DNA of 64,000 nucleotides, taken from assembly GCF_006443095.1 (NCBI RefSeq), contig NZ_VFWZ01000005.1, positions 1 through 64,000 of the forward strand. Direction: 5' to 3'. Origin of the DNA: Aquimarina algicola. Lineage in GTDB: Bacteria; Bacteroidota; Bacteroidia; Flavobacteriales; Flavobacteriaceae. Made by a program: the position numbers and the translations under genes. Position 1 is the stretch's first letter; every line of letters starts with the position of its first letter. Of the stretch, positions 53,836 to 63,857 are shown piece by piece. The notes beneath the pieces are model-generated. The model was not told the origin of the DNA and did not search any database. It saw nothing but the letters and a program-made list of their open reading frames with translations.

Positions 53836-54778
53836 AGGCTTTAGCTATTTTTTTATGCCCTAATAGGAGGGCATTGTCAATAATTTCTGGTTTGAAGCAG
53901 GTAAAATTTTCCGCAGGGATATTGGATGCCAGAGCAAGAGAATAAAGTTCTTGAAGCATTCCTGATGCGCCTAAGAAAATCTGCTGTTCAGTTTGTTTCA
54001 AATGAGCAAGTTCGCTACCAATAATCAATCCAGATAGATAGTAAAAGTTCATTTCTTTTTTGGTGTGATGAAGTATGTTATTTGCTCTTATTGAAAATAA
54101 AACTTTCATTATTTCATTATTTATTCCTTTTTGTACTCCATCCAAAAATATTTTCGAAAACTTTGGATCCCATTTTATGTTGGTCATGGAGAAGGATAAA
54201 ATACTTTGCGTGCTCAGTATTTCGAAAAGTTCACCAGTCATAAATGTTGAAAAATCATATATTTTATCCTCGAGAAAAGTAATATGTTTTGAATGCGTTC
54301 CCGGTAAAACGATTATTCCTTCTGAAGCTTCTGAAATATGGTCCATTAACCCAATTACCTGCGCTTCTTCACCTCGTATAATATCCTTTTTTGTTTTAAC
54401 TCCGGATATTAATAAAAGTTGAATACCTTTGGCTAAAGAGGTTAAACAACAAAGTATATCCTGACCATTGATAGATTGTGGAACAGAAGCATATTTGAGT
54501 TCTTTCATCCCAATTGTAGAGGTGATCATCCCCGAAGCAATAACCAAAAGATTGTTTTTGTCAATATCTGAGAATACGTTTAGTTGCTTTAGTAAATAAT
54601 TTTTGAAAAAAGCCTCTTGAGAAAATTCGTTTTGCTCAAGGTATTTTTGATATAATTTACTAACTCCTAAATTTGTTTTGTGTTCTTGAATTACTTTTAA
54701 ATTCTCAGTGTCGACCAGCCTTATTCTAAAATTGGTAGTACCCCAATCGCAACTTATAAATTGCTTTGGTAAATTCAT
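53828..54778 (-). CDS. dgoK: 2-dehydro-3-deoxygalactonokinase
   Basis: This 316-residue protein matches the DgoK kinase family: FISCDWGTTNFRIRLVDTEN at the N-terminus (phosphate-binding loop), VIASGMITSTIGMKEL, IIRGEEAQVIGL, GIIVLPGTHSKHITF and the C-terminal LSGLIIGSELAHL. It phosphorylates 2-keto-3-deoxygalactonate at O6 using ATP in the cytoplasm. It sits between the dehydrogenase and aldolase genes with a 2-base gap and an 8-base overlap, so these steps are transcribed together. Confidence 0.9.
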   Translation of the reverse strand: MNLPKQFISCDWGTTNFRIRLVDTENLKVIQEHKTNLGVSKLYQKYLEQNEFSQEAFFKNYLLKQLNVFSDIDKNNLLVIASGMITSTIGMKELKYASVPQSINGQDILCCLTSLAKGIQLLLISGVKTKKDIIRGEEAQVIGLMDHISEASEGIIVLPGTHSKHITFLEDKIYDFSTFMTGELFEILSTQSILSFSMTNIKWDPKFSKIFLDGVQKGINNEIMKVLFSIRANNILHHTKKEMNFYYLSGLIIGSELAHLKQTEQQIFLGASGMLQELYSLALASNIPAENFTCFKPEIIDNALLLGHKKIAKAYA

Positions 54779-54780
54779 TA

Positions 54781-56220
54781 TTACAACTCTTTAGTAACTC
54801 TTTTCTTAATTAAATAATCATCTAGTGCAAATACAGAGCAATCGACCCCGATTCCACTATTTTTGATTCCTCCATGGGGGAGATAGATGTCATATTTAAA
54901 TCCGTTTAGATGAACTTCGCCAAACTCAAGTTCTTCGGTAAATTGATGTAAGGTGTCTTCGTCAGAGGAATATACATAGGATGCAAGACCAACACTGGTA
55001 CTATTAGACAATGCAATTGCTTCCTCTATAGAAGAAAAAGAAGTGATAAGCGCTACAGGGCCAAAAATTTCTTTTTGTAAAGTATTTGCTTCATTATTTT
55101 TAAATAATAGTACTGTGGGTTGATAATAAAATCCTTCTTTTGCTATTCTTTCTCCACCAAACAACAATTTTGCTCCTTCTTCTTGCGCTTTTTTGACGAT
55201 ATCATCCATTTTTACCAGAGATTGTTTGTTGGCTAACGGTCCCATAAAAGAAGAATTTTCTTCATCTTTTCCATAACCGATTTTTATAGTTTTTACCTTT
55301 TGGGTAAACTTTTCTACAAAATCGTCAAAAATTGTATCGTGTACATAGAATCGATTAGGTGCAACACAAACCTGTCCGGCATTACCGTATTTCAAATCAA
55401 ATCCATCAGTTACTGCTTTATCTAAATCTGCATCGGGGAATACCACAAAAGGAGCATTTCCTCCGCATTCCATACTATAACGTTTTATAGATGTACTACT
55501 ACTTTGGGCAATTAGTTTTTGTGCAGTTTCTGTCGATCCAATCATTGTGATCAACTTGGGAATAGTACTTTCGCACAGAGGAATACCCACCTCTGTTACA
55601 TCTCCGCAGATCACATTGATCACTCCTTTAGGGAAATTAATTTCTTCACAAATCTCTCCAATCATATAAGCAGACAAAGGAGAGAACTCTGATGGTTTTA
55701 AAATAATGCTACAACCCGCTGCCAAAGCAGGGCCTAATTTAAAACCTAAGTTCAATAAGGGGAAATTGTAAGCCAGAAAGGCAACAACAACGCCTATAGG
55801 TTGATGAATTACTTTATGTGTGTGAGTGCCTTCTTTATCGTTAATAGGAATATCTGTTTTGTTTTTAATCTCCTTTGCATAAAATTCGAGAGAATTGGTT
55901 ATACTCGTCATATCCTCTTGTGTACCATTCCAGCTTTTTCCCATCTCGTACATCATCATTTCCCTGAGCACGTCTGATTTTTCTATGATTTTGCTTCTTA
56001 GTTTTAAAATCCAATTTTCCCGCTCCTCAACAGATAATTTCGACCAAAATTCAAAACCTTTTTGAGCAGCATTCAGTGTATTTAGTGTATCTTGTATTGT
56101 TGCCCAACTTAATGTTGCCACAACTTTTTCGTTTAATGGTGATATTAAATCAAAATGAGTATTACCTACTGCAGGAGTTAGCTCCCCGTTAATATATAAT
56201 TTTTTATGTCCAAAGTCCAT
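54781..56220 (-). CDS. NAD(P)-dependent aldehyde dehydrogenase, candidate 3,6-anhydro-D-galactose dehydrogenase
   Basis: This 479-residue enzyme has the full ALDH set: YNFPLLNLGFKLGPALAAGC, the cofactor-site Lys in ILKPSE, IGSTETAQ, the general base in MECGGNAPF (E251), the nucleophile in GNAGQVCVAPNRF (C285) and EIFGPVALI. In carrageenan users, a homologue oxidises 3,6-anhydro-D-galactose to 3,6-anhydro-D-galactonate. The adjoining cycloisomerase, kinase and aldolase genes fit that role. A succinate-semialdehyde or other sugar aldehyde activity cannot be excluded from sequence. Its start overlaps the upstream gene by 17 bases. Confidence 0.85.
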   Translation of the reverse strand: MDFGHKKLYINGELTPAVGNTHFDLISPLNEKVVATLSWATIQDTLNTLNAAQKGFEFWSKLSVEERENWILKLRSKIIEKSDVLREMMMYEMGKSWNGTQEDMTSITNSLEFYAKEIKNKTDIPINDKEGTHTHKVIHQPIGVVVAFLAYNFPLLNLGFKLGPALAAGCSIILKPSEFSPLSAYMIGEICEEINFPKGVINVICGDVTEVGIPLCESTIPKLITMIGSTETAQKLIAQSSSTSIKRYSMECGGNAPFVVFPDADLDKAVTDGFDLKYGNAGQVCVAPNRFYVHDTIFDDFVEKFTQKVKTIKIGYGKDEENSSFMGPLANKQSLVKMDDIVKKAQEEGAKLLFGGERIAKEGFYYQPTVLLFKNNEANTLQKEIFGPVALITSFSSIEEAIALSNSTSVGLASYVYSSDEDTLHQFTEELEFGEVHLNGFKYDIYLPHGGIKNSGIGVDCSVFALDDYLIKKRVTKEL

Positions 56221-57358
56221 GTGTCTTGTCTATTGTATATTTTTCAATTACCTCTTCATTGACAGTAAAACCTAAACCAATGATATCATCATCTAGTTGT
56301 ATAATTCCATCCTTGAAAATTACGGAATCATTTGTTAACTCTTCTCTCAAAACATTTTCGGTACGATCGTGTTCTATATAATATACCGGATCGTGCAAAC
56401 GACCAGGAATTGTATCAAGATTCATGATAAAATGAGTGGCAGCTGCAAAAGCAATCCCTGTACCCCAAGTATGTGGCACAATTTCTATTCCGTATACAGA
56501 GGCCAACGTAGCGATTCTTTTTGCTTCCGTAAGTCCACCCGAAGAACATATATCCGGCTGTAGAATATCGATTGATTTTGACTCTAATAGCGTATGAAAT
56601 CCGTAACGTAAGTATTCACATTCTCCTGCAGCTATAGGAATAGAAGTTCTTTTTCTCAATTCTTCAAACTGGCTGTAATATTCTGGGGAAAGAGGCTCCT
56701 CAAACCAGCTAATATCATAAGGTTCGACGGCCAGCGACAATTGCGTAGCTTCTCTTAAGTTATAGGCATGATTGGCATCAATCATCAATTTCACATCAGG
56801 ACCAATAGCTTTTCTTATGGCTTTTACATGTTCGATATCCTTTTCGATACTATGACCGACTTTCATTTTAATCGCCTTGTAACCAATATCTACATATTTT
56901 TTTGCCTCTTTAGATAGAGATTCAGTAAGATCTGGTGTGTTTGTAAAATACAAACCCGTTGCATACGGTGTCATTTTGTCTCTTTTTTTTCCTCCCAGTA
57001 AATCGTATACGGGTTGTTCCAAAATCTTTCCTTTAAGATCCCATAGTGCAACATCGATGGCACTTATTGCAGCTACCAGGATTCCTCTTCTGGCGTAGTC
57101 CAGGGTTCTACGATACATTAAATTCCATAGGGTCTCTGTAGCCAAAGGGTTTTCTCCTAATAAATAGGACCTTAAAAAATCTACACCTGCTTTTATAACG
57201 CTAGCCGGGCCATAACCTTCCCCCCAACCTATATGTCCTGTGTCAGTAGTTATTTTTACGATACATATACGCCTTTCTGAATATTCCCACTGAGAAAAAG
57301 AAAAACTTTCTTTTAACGTATCGCAAAGAACAAAACTTTCAATTGATTTAATTTTCAC
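56204..57358 (-). CDS. Enolase-superfamily enzyme (MR/MLE type), candidate 3,6-anhydro-D-galactonate cycloisomerase
   Basis: This 384-residue protein has the mandelate racemase-type barrel: KxK base motif in KMKVG (K164, K166), metal ligands D194 (MIDANHAYN), E220 (WFEEPL) and E246 (AAGECEY), and the opposing His in PHTWGTG (H296). Members dehydrate or cycloisomerise sugar acids. In the known carrageenan pathway an enzyme of this superfamily turns 3,6-anhydro-D-galactonate into 2-keto-3-deoxy-D-galactonate, which is the substrate for the DgoK encoded two genes on. A galactonate dehydratase activity would feed the same intermediate and is the main alternative. It is the first gene of the operon. 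Confidence 0.85.
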   Translation of the reverse strand: MKIKSIESFVLCDTLKESFSFSQWEYSERRICIVKITTDTGHIGWGEGYGPASVIKAGVDFLRSYLLGENPLATETLWNLMYRRTLDYARRGILVAAISAIDVALWDLKGKILEQPVYDLLGGKKRDKMTPYATGLYFTNTPDLTESLSKEAKKYVDIGYKAIKMKVGHSIEKDIEHVKAIRKAIGPDVKLMIDANHAYNLREATQLSLAVEPYDISWFEEPLSPEYYSQFEELRKRTSIPIAAGECEYLRYGFHTLLESKSIDILQPDICSSGGLTEAKRIATLASVYGIEIVPHTWGTGIAFAAATHFIMNLDTIPGRLHDPVYYIEHDRTENVLREELTNDSVIFKDGIIQLDDDIIGLGFTVNEEVIEKYTIDKTHGLWT

Positions 57359-57714
57359 TATACTAATTTATTGTTGAATCAATTTGTTATTTAAATGTTT
57401 GAAATTTAGCTATGTAAAAAAGAAATTAAGTAATTAGAATTACGAACGAAAGATTGTTTTGGAATCTTTAGATAACAATAGCTAAACATTGTTTTAAATT
57501 TTAACAAATTAAATGCATGTTTAACAATTAAAACAGGTAGATTTTATCTTTTACATACATTATATTAACCCATTACTTTTAGACTGGAAAGAGAGCTCTT
57601 CTTTTTTAGATGCACATTAACTATAACTTTAATTAAAGTTGATGCTTATTCTTTGAATGGTGCTTTTATAAAAATCAGTGAAGCCAAAAAATACTACACT
57701 TGATTGGATAAAAT
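57359..57714. other. Upstream region of the anhydrogalactose operon
   Basis: These 356 AT-rich bases between the cycloisomerase start and the AraC gene end contain no gene and should hold the operon promoter and the AraC-type regulator's terminator. No strong inverted repeat was identified. Confidence 0.35.
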
Positions 57715-58587
57715 TTAAAAGGCTTGGGATTTCTTTTGATATTCAGAAGGAGTTATTCCCATTAGGTTCTTAAATTGCCTATTGAAGTTGGTGATGGTAT
57801 TAAATCCGCATTGATAACAGATGGTGGTGATTTGTAATTTTCCTTCAATTAGAAGTTTGCAGGCATTAACGATTCTGATTTCGTTTAAATATTGTGAAAA
57901 TGATTTATGAGTTTGTTTTTTGAAATATCTGCAAAATGAATTTGGGGTCATATGAGCTATTGAAGCTATTTCTTTAAGCTCTATTTTTTTGTCATAATTG
58001 CTGGTCAAATACGTAATGATTTTGGCAATTTTTTGCTTTTCTTCTCTTCTGAAAAAAGCAGCTTGTGTCTCTCCACATAAAAATTGAAAATTTTCATTCT
58101 GGGATAAAGTATGAAGTATTTCAAGTATTTTAATAATTCTTAGAGCACCATTGTCCTTTACCAGATCAATAAAGAGATTATGGATAAGGCTCTTTTTGGG
58201 GACAGAAAATTTTATTCCCCTATTAGATTGATATAAAAGGGATTTGATTTTTTTCATTTCACTCAGTTTCATGAAACCCTCTCCTAAAAAATCTGGCTCA
58301 AATTTAACTACAATAACATCGACACTTTCTGTAATCGAATTTTTCAAATAATATTCGCTATTATTTTTGAATAGGTGCGGTAAATTGCTTCCTATCAAAT
58401 ATAAATCTCCAGGATTAAAATGATGTATCGAGTTACCCACATATCTGGTACCAGAACTCTTTAAAAAATAAATAAGCTCCAGTTCTTTATGAAAATGCCA
58501 ATCTTCCTCAATACAAGGAATAGTATCTCTCCTAACTAGGAAAGACTTATCGGGTATCGGATCATTTTCTTTATATGTAAGTCTCAT
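57715..58587 (-). CDS. AraC-family transcriptional regulator with cupin sensor domain
   Basis: This 290-residue protein has an N-terminal cupin-like sensor (~15-95; WHFHKELELIYFLKSSGTRY, HHFNPGDLYLIGSNLPHLF) and a C-terminal double HTH (~185-288; LKEIASIAHMTPNSFCRYFK, CYQCGFNTITNFNRQFKNLM, GITPSEYQKK). It sits between the anhydrogalactose operon and the divergent SusC/SusD genes, a suitable place to activate both in response to a pathway sugar. The ligand is not known; an analogous AraC regulator controls the Zobellia carrageenan regulon. Confidence 0.9.
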   Translation of the reverse strand: MRLTYKENDPIPDKSFLVRRDTIPCIEEDWHFHKELELIYFLKSSGTRYVGNSIHHFNPGDLYLIGSNLPHLFKNNSEYYLKNSITESVDVIVVKFEPDFLGEGFMKLSEMKKIKSLLYQSNRGIKFSVPKKSLIHNLFIDLVKDNGALRIIKILEILHTLSQNENFQFLCGETQAAFFRREEKQKIAKIITYLTSNYDKKIELKEIASIAHMTPNSFCRYFKKQTHKSFSQYLNEIRIVNACKLLIEGKLQITTICYQCGFNTITNFNRQFKNLMGITPSEYQKKSQAF

Positions 58588-58992
58588 TATTAATTAGGAG
58601 TTAAGAATTGGGGTAAAATGAAGGACTACATTATGAGGATAGTGTATTTAACCTTTATTTAATGCTAAAAAATACAAATTTACGTACTCATCAAAATTTC
58701 TGGTTTCAAAATTTCAATAATTTTTGTTAAAAATGGTACAAATAATTCATAAAACTACCTTCAAAATTGTAAAAACAGGAACAAGGTTAAGATAATGTAT
58801 ATGTGAGGTAAAAAAAGTTCACCATTTTTTCATTTAATGATTTAATCTTGTCTTGATTTTAAAAAAAAGTAAAATTTTGGTAAAAAAATGATGACTTTAA
58901 GTTGATGCAATTTATGATGATCTCATTTTGCATATTTTAAGTACATCAAAACCCGAAGGACACAAGAATTAATTGATAGTAACACATACATT
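58588..58992. other. Divergent control region of araC-type gene and susC
   Basis: These 405 bases hold no gene. They must contain the promoters of the minus-strand AraC regulator and the plus-strand SusC gene. No unambiguous operator or promoter match was found by eye. Confidence 0.4.
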
Positions 58993-61900
58993 ATGAATGC
59001 TAAACCTAATGCATCACCTAAGAGTACTTTTTTAAGTTTTATTTTTATATTTTTATTAGGGGTGTTAAACATATCTGCTCAAGAATTAATTGAGGGAAAA
59101 ATAGTAGACGAAGGAAATATTCCTGTTCCAGGAGTTAATATTCTTATCCAAGATACAACAAACGGAGTAGTGTCAGACTTTGATGGTAATTTTAGTATTA
59201 CCGCTTCACCCAATGATATATTAATTGTTTCTTATTTAGGATACGAAACTCAGAGTATTTTGGTGGAGGATCAGAAAAGTATTACCATAGAATTAATAGC
59301 CGATTCTGAGGAACTTGAAGATGTTATTGTTGTGGGTTACGGTTCTGCCAAAAGAAAAGATTTATCAGGATCTTTTTCTACTTTGAAATCGAAGTCTTTT
59401 GAAAATCAACCGTTATCAAGGCCTGAAGAAGCATTACAAGGTAGAGTCTCTGGTGTTTCCATTCAAAAATCTAGTGGAATTCCAGGTTCACAAATAAAAG
59501 TAAGAGTTCGAGGAGTGAATTCTGTAACAGGAAACAATGCTCCTTTGGTAGTGATCGATGGTGTTTTTGGAGGCAATTTACAAAGCCTTAATCCTGCAGA
59601 TATAGAGTCTATTAATGTATTAAAAGATGCTTCGGCTTTGGCGATTTATGGTTCTAGAGGTTCTAATGGTGTAATATTAGTGACGACCAAAAGAGGAAAA
59701 GGAAAAACCAAAGTAAGTGTCGAAACATTTACAACCATTTCTGAAGTGTCTAGGTCCATTGACAGGTTAAATTCAGAACAATTTGCACATTTCAAAAATG
59801 AAGAAAGAATCAATAATGGTAACGCTCCAATCTTTAGTGATGCAGAAGTAACAAATTTTGCCACCAATCCAATTGATTATGAAGACGCAATTCTTAGAGA
59901 CGCTTTTGGTACGAATACACAATTATCAATTAGTGGCGGATCGGATGACTTTAATTATTTTTTGTCTGGCAATTATGTAAATCAGGACGGTGTTGTTATA
60001 ACAAATGATTATGAGAGATATTCATTACGATCTAATATCAAAACTAACATTTCTGATCGGTTGTCTTTAGGAGTAAATATTTTTGGAAGCAGGGAAACTG
60101 ATATAAATAATCCTAATTCTTTTGATAGAGTAACAGGGAGTTTACTAACAAGAGCTATCACTTATGATCCCACTACTCCCATACATAGCGGGAACGAAGG
60201 TATAAATGATGGTTTTAATATTGAATCATTAAATTCATTTGCCAATAATAGACCAAATCCCATTGCAGCTTTAAACCGAAGCAAACGAGAATTTATTACC
60301 GATAGATTAAACGCAAATATTGATTTTAAATATAAAATCACAGATCGTTTTACATATAATTTAATCGTAGGATTAGCTACGATAAATAACACTTTACAAT
60401 CTTTTATTATTGACGGTGATAACTCAACTCCAGATGCTGTAGGTCATACTACGGTAAACTTCAATAACACAAGAGTCACTAATCATCAAGTCAGTAATAT
60501 ATTCAATTACAAAAACAATTTTGGTAGTCATGCCTTGGATGCTACAGCGGTATATGAATTCCAAGGATCTCGTTCTGAAAGCAATTCATATAGTACTGCT
60601 GATGTAACTATACCTGGTTTTTTTGTAGGAGGAGATGAAGGTAATCCAGACGACCAAAGGTTTACTAATGGAGGAGGACAAACAGCAATCCAATCCTTTT
60701 TGGGTAGGATAACCTATAGTTATGACAATAGTCTATATTTAACCACTTCACTTAGAGTTGATCAATCCTCTAGGTTTCTAGAGGATAACAGAACGGGGTA
60801 TTTCCCTTCTATATCTTTAGCTTATGGATTTGACAAGCTGATAGAAGACAGCAAGTTTGATAATTTGAAACTTCGAGTGAGTTGGGGAGAAGTAGGTAGC
60901 CAATTCATATCACCACTTGCGAATCAAGCGGGTGTGCTTAATGTATTTCCGGCAGTTACCTTTGATGGAGTTACAGCAGTAATTGGAAATAGGTTCTCCA
61001 GAGCAGCAAATCCCAATATCACTTGGGAAACTACAGAACAATGGAATGCAGGAGTTGATGTTGGTGTATTAAACAGGGTTTCATTATCACTTGATTACTT
61101 TATAAAAAACACTAGAGATCTTCTCTTGGTTAGTCAACTCCCAAATTCTAATATAAATTTTTCCAGTAATGTTGGAGAGGTAAAAAATCAAGGATTTGAT
61201 ATCACTTTATCTGGAGATATCATACAAAATGATGATTTTATCTGGAACTCGAGCCTAGCACTTTCATATGTAGAGAATGAGGTTATTGCACTTAATGACG
61301 GACAGGAACAAATTGTAGGAAATATCCAATCAATAGATGGAACAACAAACCCCATAAATGTTATACGTGAAGGATTGCCATTAGGACAATTTTATGGATT
61401 TGTATTTTTAGGCACCTGGAAGAGCACCGATAATATACCAACAAGACCTAATGGTACACCTTTATTTCGACCAGGTGATGCTAGATATCTTCTTGATGAA
61501 AATAACCGTCCAATGTTACAGCCTCTTGGTAGTGGTATCCCTAAAACCACTTGGGGACTTAATAATACAATTACTTACAAGAATTGGGATTTAAATATCT
61601 TTATTCAAGGTGCACATGGTTTTAAAGTGTTTAATCTGGTAGAAGGAGCAATCAATGGACAAAGAGGCGCTTTTAGAGACAACTTATCATTCAACGCCCT
61701 TAATGCTTGGACTTCAGAAAACGAAACCGACGTTCCAAGATTAGGAAGTAATACTTTACTTAATTCTAGTCAGTTTGTAGAAGACGGAGATTATATAAGA
61801 TTAAGTAATCTTACCATTGGATACACTATAAAAGATTTGTTTGGGGCACGAACCAAATTCTACATCGGTGGCCAAAATCTAGCAATTATAACAGATTATA

Positions 61901-62034
61901 GTGGTTATGATCCAGAGGTAACATCCACACCAGGTAACCCTTCGTCGGCCAACGTAGATGTAGCATCCGGTATAAACATTGGAGCAATACCGACTCCAAG
62001 ATCCTATACGTTAGGAGTGAAATTTGATTTTTAA
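58993..62034 (+). CDS. susC: SusC/RagA-family TonB-dependent glycan transporter
   Basis: This 1013-residue protein has a signal peptide (FIFIFLLGVLNISAQ), CarboxypepD_reg-like domain (~32-110; IEGKIVDEGNIPVPGVNILI-like), the SusC plug motif (VIVVGYGSAKRKDLSGSFST; APLVVIDGVFGGNLQS; LKDASALAIYGSRGSNGVIL) and a barrel ending SYTLGVKFDF. It has no long linker, unlike the SusC at 31607, and sequence similarity between the two is only family-level. So the locus has two distinct importers. It is the first gene of a plus-strand operon with SusD and probably imports carrageenan oligosaccharides. Confidence 0.95.
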   Translation: MNAKPNASPKSTFLSFIFIFLLGVLNISAQELIEGKIVDEGNIPVPGVNILIQDTTNGVVSDFDGNFSITASPNDILIVSYLGYETQSILVEDQKSITIELIADSEELEDVIVVGYGSAKRKDLSGSFSTLKSKSFENQPLSRPEEALQGRVSGVSIQKSSGIPGSQIKVRVRGVNSVTGNNAPLVVIDGVFGGNLQSLNPADIESINVLKDASALAIYGSRGSNGVILVTTKRGKGKTKVSVETFTTISEVSRSIDRLNSEQFAHFKNEERINNGNAPIFSDAEVTNFATNPIDYEDAILRDAFGTNTQLSISGGSDDFNYFLSGNYVNQDGVVITNDYERYSLRSNIKTNISDRLSLGVNIFGSRETDINNPNSFDRVTGSLLTRAITYDPTTPIHSGNEGINDGFNIESLNSFANNRPNPIAALNRSKREFITDRLNANIDFKYKITDRFTYNLIVGLATINNTLQSFIIDGDNSTPDAVGHTTVNFNNTRVTNHQVSNIFNYKNNFGSHALDATAVYEFQGSRSESNSYSTADVTIPGFFVGGDEGNPDDQRFTNGGGQTAIQSFLGRITYSYDNSLYLTTSLRVDQSSRFLEDNRTGYFPSISLAYGFDKLIEDSKFDNLKLRVSWGEVGSQFISPLANQAGVLNVFPAVTFDGVTAVIGNRFSRAANPNITWETTEQWNAGVDVGVLNRVSLSLDYFIKNTRDLLLVSQLPNSNINFSSNVGEVKNQGFDITLSGDIIQNDDFIWNSSLALSYVENEVIALNDGQEQIVGNIQSIDGTTNPINVIREGLPLGQFYGFVFLGTWKSTDNIPTRPNGTPLFRPGDARYLLDENNRPMLQPLGSGIPKTTWGLNNTITYKNWDLNIFIQGAHGFKVFNLVEGAINGQRGAFRDNLSFNALNAWTSENETDVPRLGSNTLLNSSQFVEDGDYIRLSNLTIGYTIKDLFGARTKFYIGGQNLAIITDYSGYDPEVTSTPGNPSSANVDVASGINIGAIPTPRSYTLGVKFDF

Positions 62035-62050
62035 TTCAAAAAAAAGAAAG

Positions 62051-63655
62051 ATGAAAAAAGATAAGAAAAACAAGATCTTTATGAGACTCATTTTCGGAAT
62101 TGTAGTATTTGTAACAATAGGTACGGTAAATTCCTGTGCAGAACTAGATCCTGATTTAACAGAGTTTAGTGTGCCACCAGAATCTTTTGCTAACCTTGAA
62201 GAATTACGTACTAGTGTTTTTGGTTTATATGGATTGGTAAGAACGGCAGCCGTTTTTACTACTTTTTATGCCCCTAGTTGGGCAGGTGATGATATCACAA
62301 CACATTCAGGATTGAATAAAGGAGATTTTAGAGAATTTGATCAGAGAAATGTAAACGCAACCAACGCAAGGTTGTTAAACAACTGGAGAGGAATGTATAA
62401 TGTGATTAATAACACAAACATCATTTTGTCCAGAGTAGATGCGTTGCTCAATTTTGATACAGTAGATCAGGATGAGCTTTCCAGATTATTGGGAGAGGTT
62501 TACTTTTTAAGAGGAATGGCCTATTATCATCTTTCCAGAACTCATGAAAAATTACCATTGGCTTTATCGAGCCTTCCTGAAGCAAATATAACTGCGTCGT
62601 CTCGACTAGATGTTTTTATGCAGATTGAATCTGATTTACTTGAAGCAGAGTTGAGATTACCAATGATTAATGCAGATATTACAGCAGTTGGAGTCGAAGG
62701 AGCATCAAGAGTAAATAGAGGTTCTGCAAGGGCATTGTTAGCTCGATTTTATTTGGATTGGGCAGGTTTTCCATTAAATGATAATTCTAAATATAGCGCT
62801 GCTGCAGAAATGGCAAAAAAAGTGATGGATGAAAGTGGAGCACATGGTTTCGGATTATTGGAAAATTTCCAAGATTTATGGAAATTAGAAAATAGATTTA
62901 ATAAAGAATCGTTATTTACTATTGCTTATAACAATAGTGCGAGAATCAGAAACTTAAAATTTAATAGAGTTGGTTATCCCGGAGAAACCCCATTTAGAGG
63001 TTGGGATGAAACATATGGTGAAATAAAGTTCTTTGAAGATTTTCCAGAAGGAACCAGAAAAGAAGCAACATATAGAATGGATATAGATTGGAAGAACCTG
63101 AGCCTTCAAAAAAGCCCAATTTTAGCAAAAATAACAGGCCCTCCAGGAGATTTACCGATGACTGGTGCTTGGCATTTTACAGAGCGCAATGATTTTTATA
63201 TGAGATATGCAGAAATTCTTTTAACATATGCAGAAGCTTCTGGTCGATCGGGAAATATAACGACTGATGCCTGGGAAGCTCTGAATATGGTGCGCAGGAG
63301 AGCTGCAGGTTTACCATATAATACACCTGTTACAAGTCCTGTTCCGCAACTGGATTTAGAAGGAAATGAAATACCGGGATTAGTCTATGTAGATATAACC
63401 AGTGGAGATTTAGCTGAATTAGCTTTTACTGAACGAAAATGGGAATTTGCGGGAGAATATTTAAGATGGAACGACTTGGTAAGAACACAAAGGGTGGAAC
63501 AGGCTTTAAACAACAGAACTCCTGCAACTTCTATGAGCAATGACGGAACCTTACTTCAGGAGATTAACTTAATAGAAGGTAGTTTGGGTATCGATAATTA
63601 TTTTTCTCCTTTGCCACAGGTGATTGTAGATGAGAACCCCAATTTAATAAACTAA
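62051..63655 (+). CDS. susD: SusD/RagB-family glycan-binding lipoprotein
   Basis: The ATG at 62051 is preferred to the upstream in-frame ATG at 62024, which overlaps the SusC stop; it gives a 534-residue protein with signal peptide and lipobox (TVNSC). Family landmarks: SVPPESFANLEELRTSVFGL, YFLRGMAYYHLSRTHEKLP, FYMRYAEILLTYAEASGRSG, MVRRRAAGLPY and FTERKWEFAGEYLRWNDLVR. It forms the surface lid of the SusC encoded just upstream. It ends LIN and is followed by a terminator hairpin. Confidence 0.95.
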   Translation: MKKDKKNKIFMRLIFGIVVFVTIGTVNSCAELDPDLTEFSVPPESFANLEELRTSVFGLYGLVRTAAVFTTFYAPSWAGDDITTHSGLNKGDFREFDQRNVNATNARLLNNWRGMYNVINNTNIILSRVDALLNFDTVDQDELSRLLGEVYFLRGMAYYHLSRTHEKLPLALSSLPEANITASSRLDVFMQIESDLLEAELRLPMINADITAVGVEGASRVNRGSARALLARFYLDWAGFPLNDNSKYSAAAEMAKKVMDESGAHGFGLLENFQDLWKLENRFNKESLFTIAYNNSARIRNLKFNRVGYPGETPFRGWDETYGEIKFFEDFPEGTRKEATYRMDIDWKNLSLQKSPILAKITGPPGDLPMTGAWHFTERNDFYMRYAEILLTYAEASGRSGNITTDAWEALNMVRRRAAGLPYNTPVTSPVPQLDLEGNEIPGLVYVDITSGDLAELAFTERKWEFAGEYLRWNDLVRTQRVEQALNNRTPATSMSNDGTLLQEINLIEGSLGIDNYFSPLPQVIVDENPNLIN

Positions 63656-63698
63656 ACTCTCTTTTTTTATAGATTGTAGTTATAAAGGATCTAAAATA

Positions 63699-63731
63699 AT
63701 AAACAGAGGGCTACTTTATTCCTCTGTTTAT
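63699..63731 (+). terminator. Intrinsic terminator after susCD
   Basis: ATAAACAGAGG (63699-63709) pairs perfectly with CCTCTGTTTAT (63721-63731) around an 11-base loop, followed by GTTTTAG. It lies 44 bases after the SusD stop and separates the pair from the next gene. Confidence 0.7.
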
Positions 63732-63857
63732 GTTTTAGAAATAGAATTAATTAATCAATCTTATGACCAACAGGTCACTTTTGTAAGTGATGTATAATAT
63801 TAGAAAAACATTGTTTTTGGCAATAACAGTACAACAACCAATATTTATCGAAAAAAA

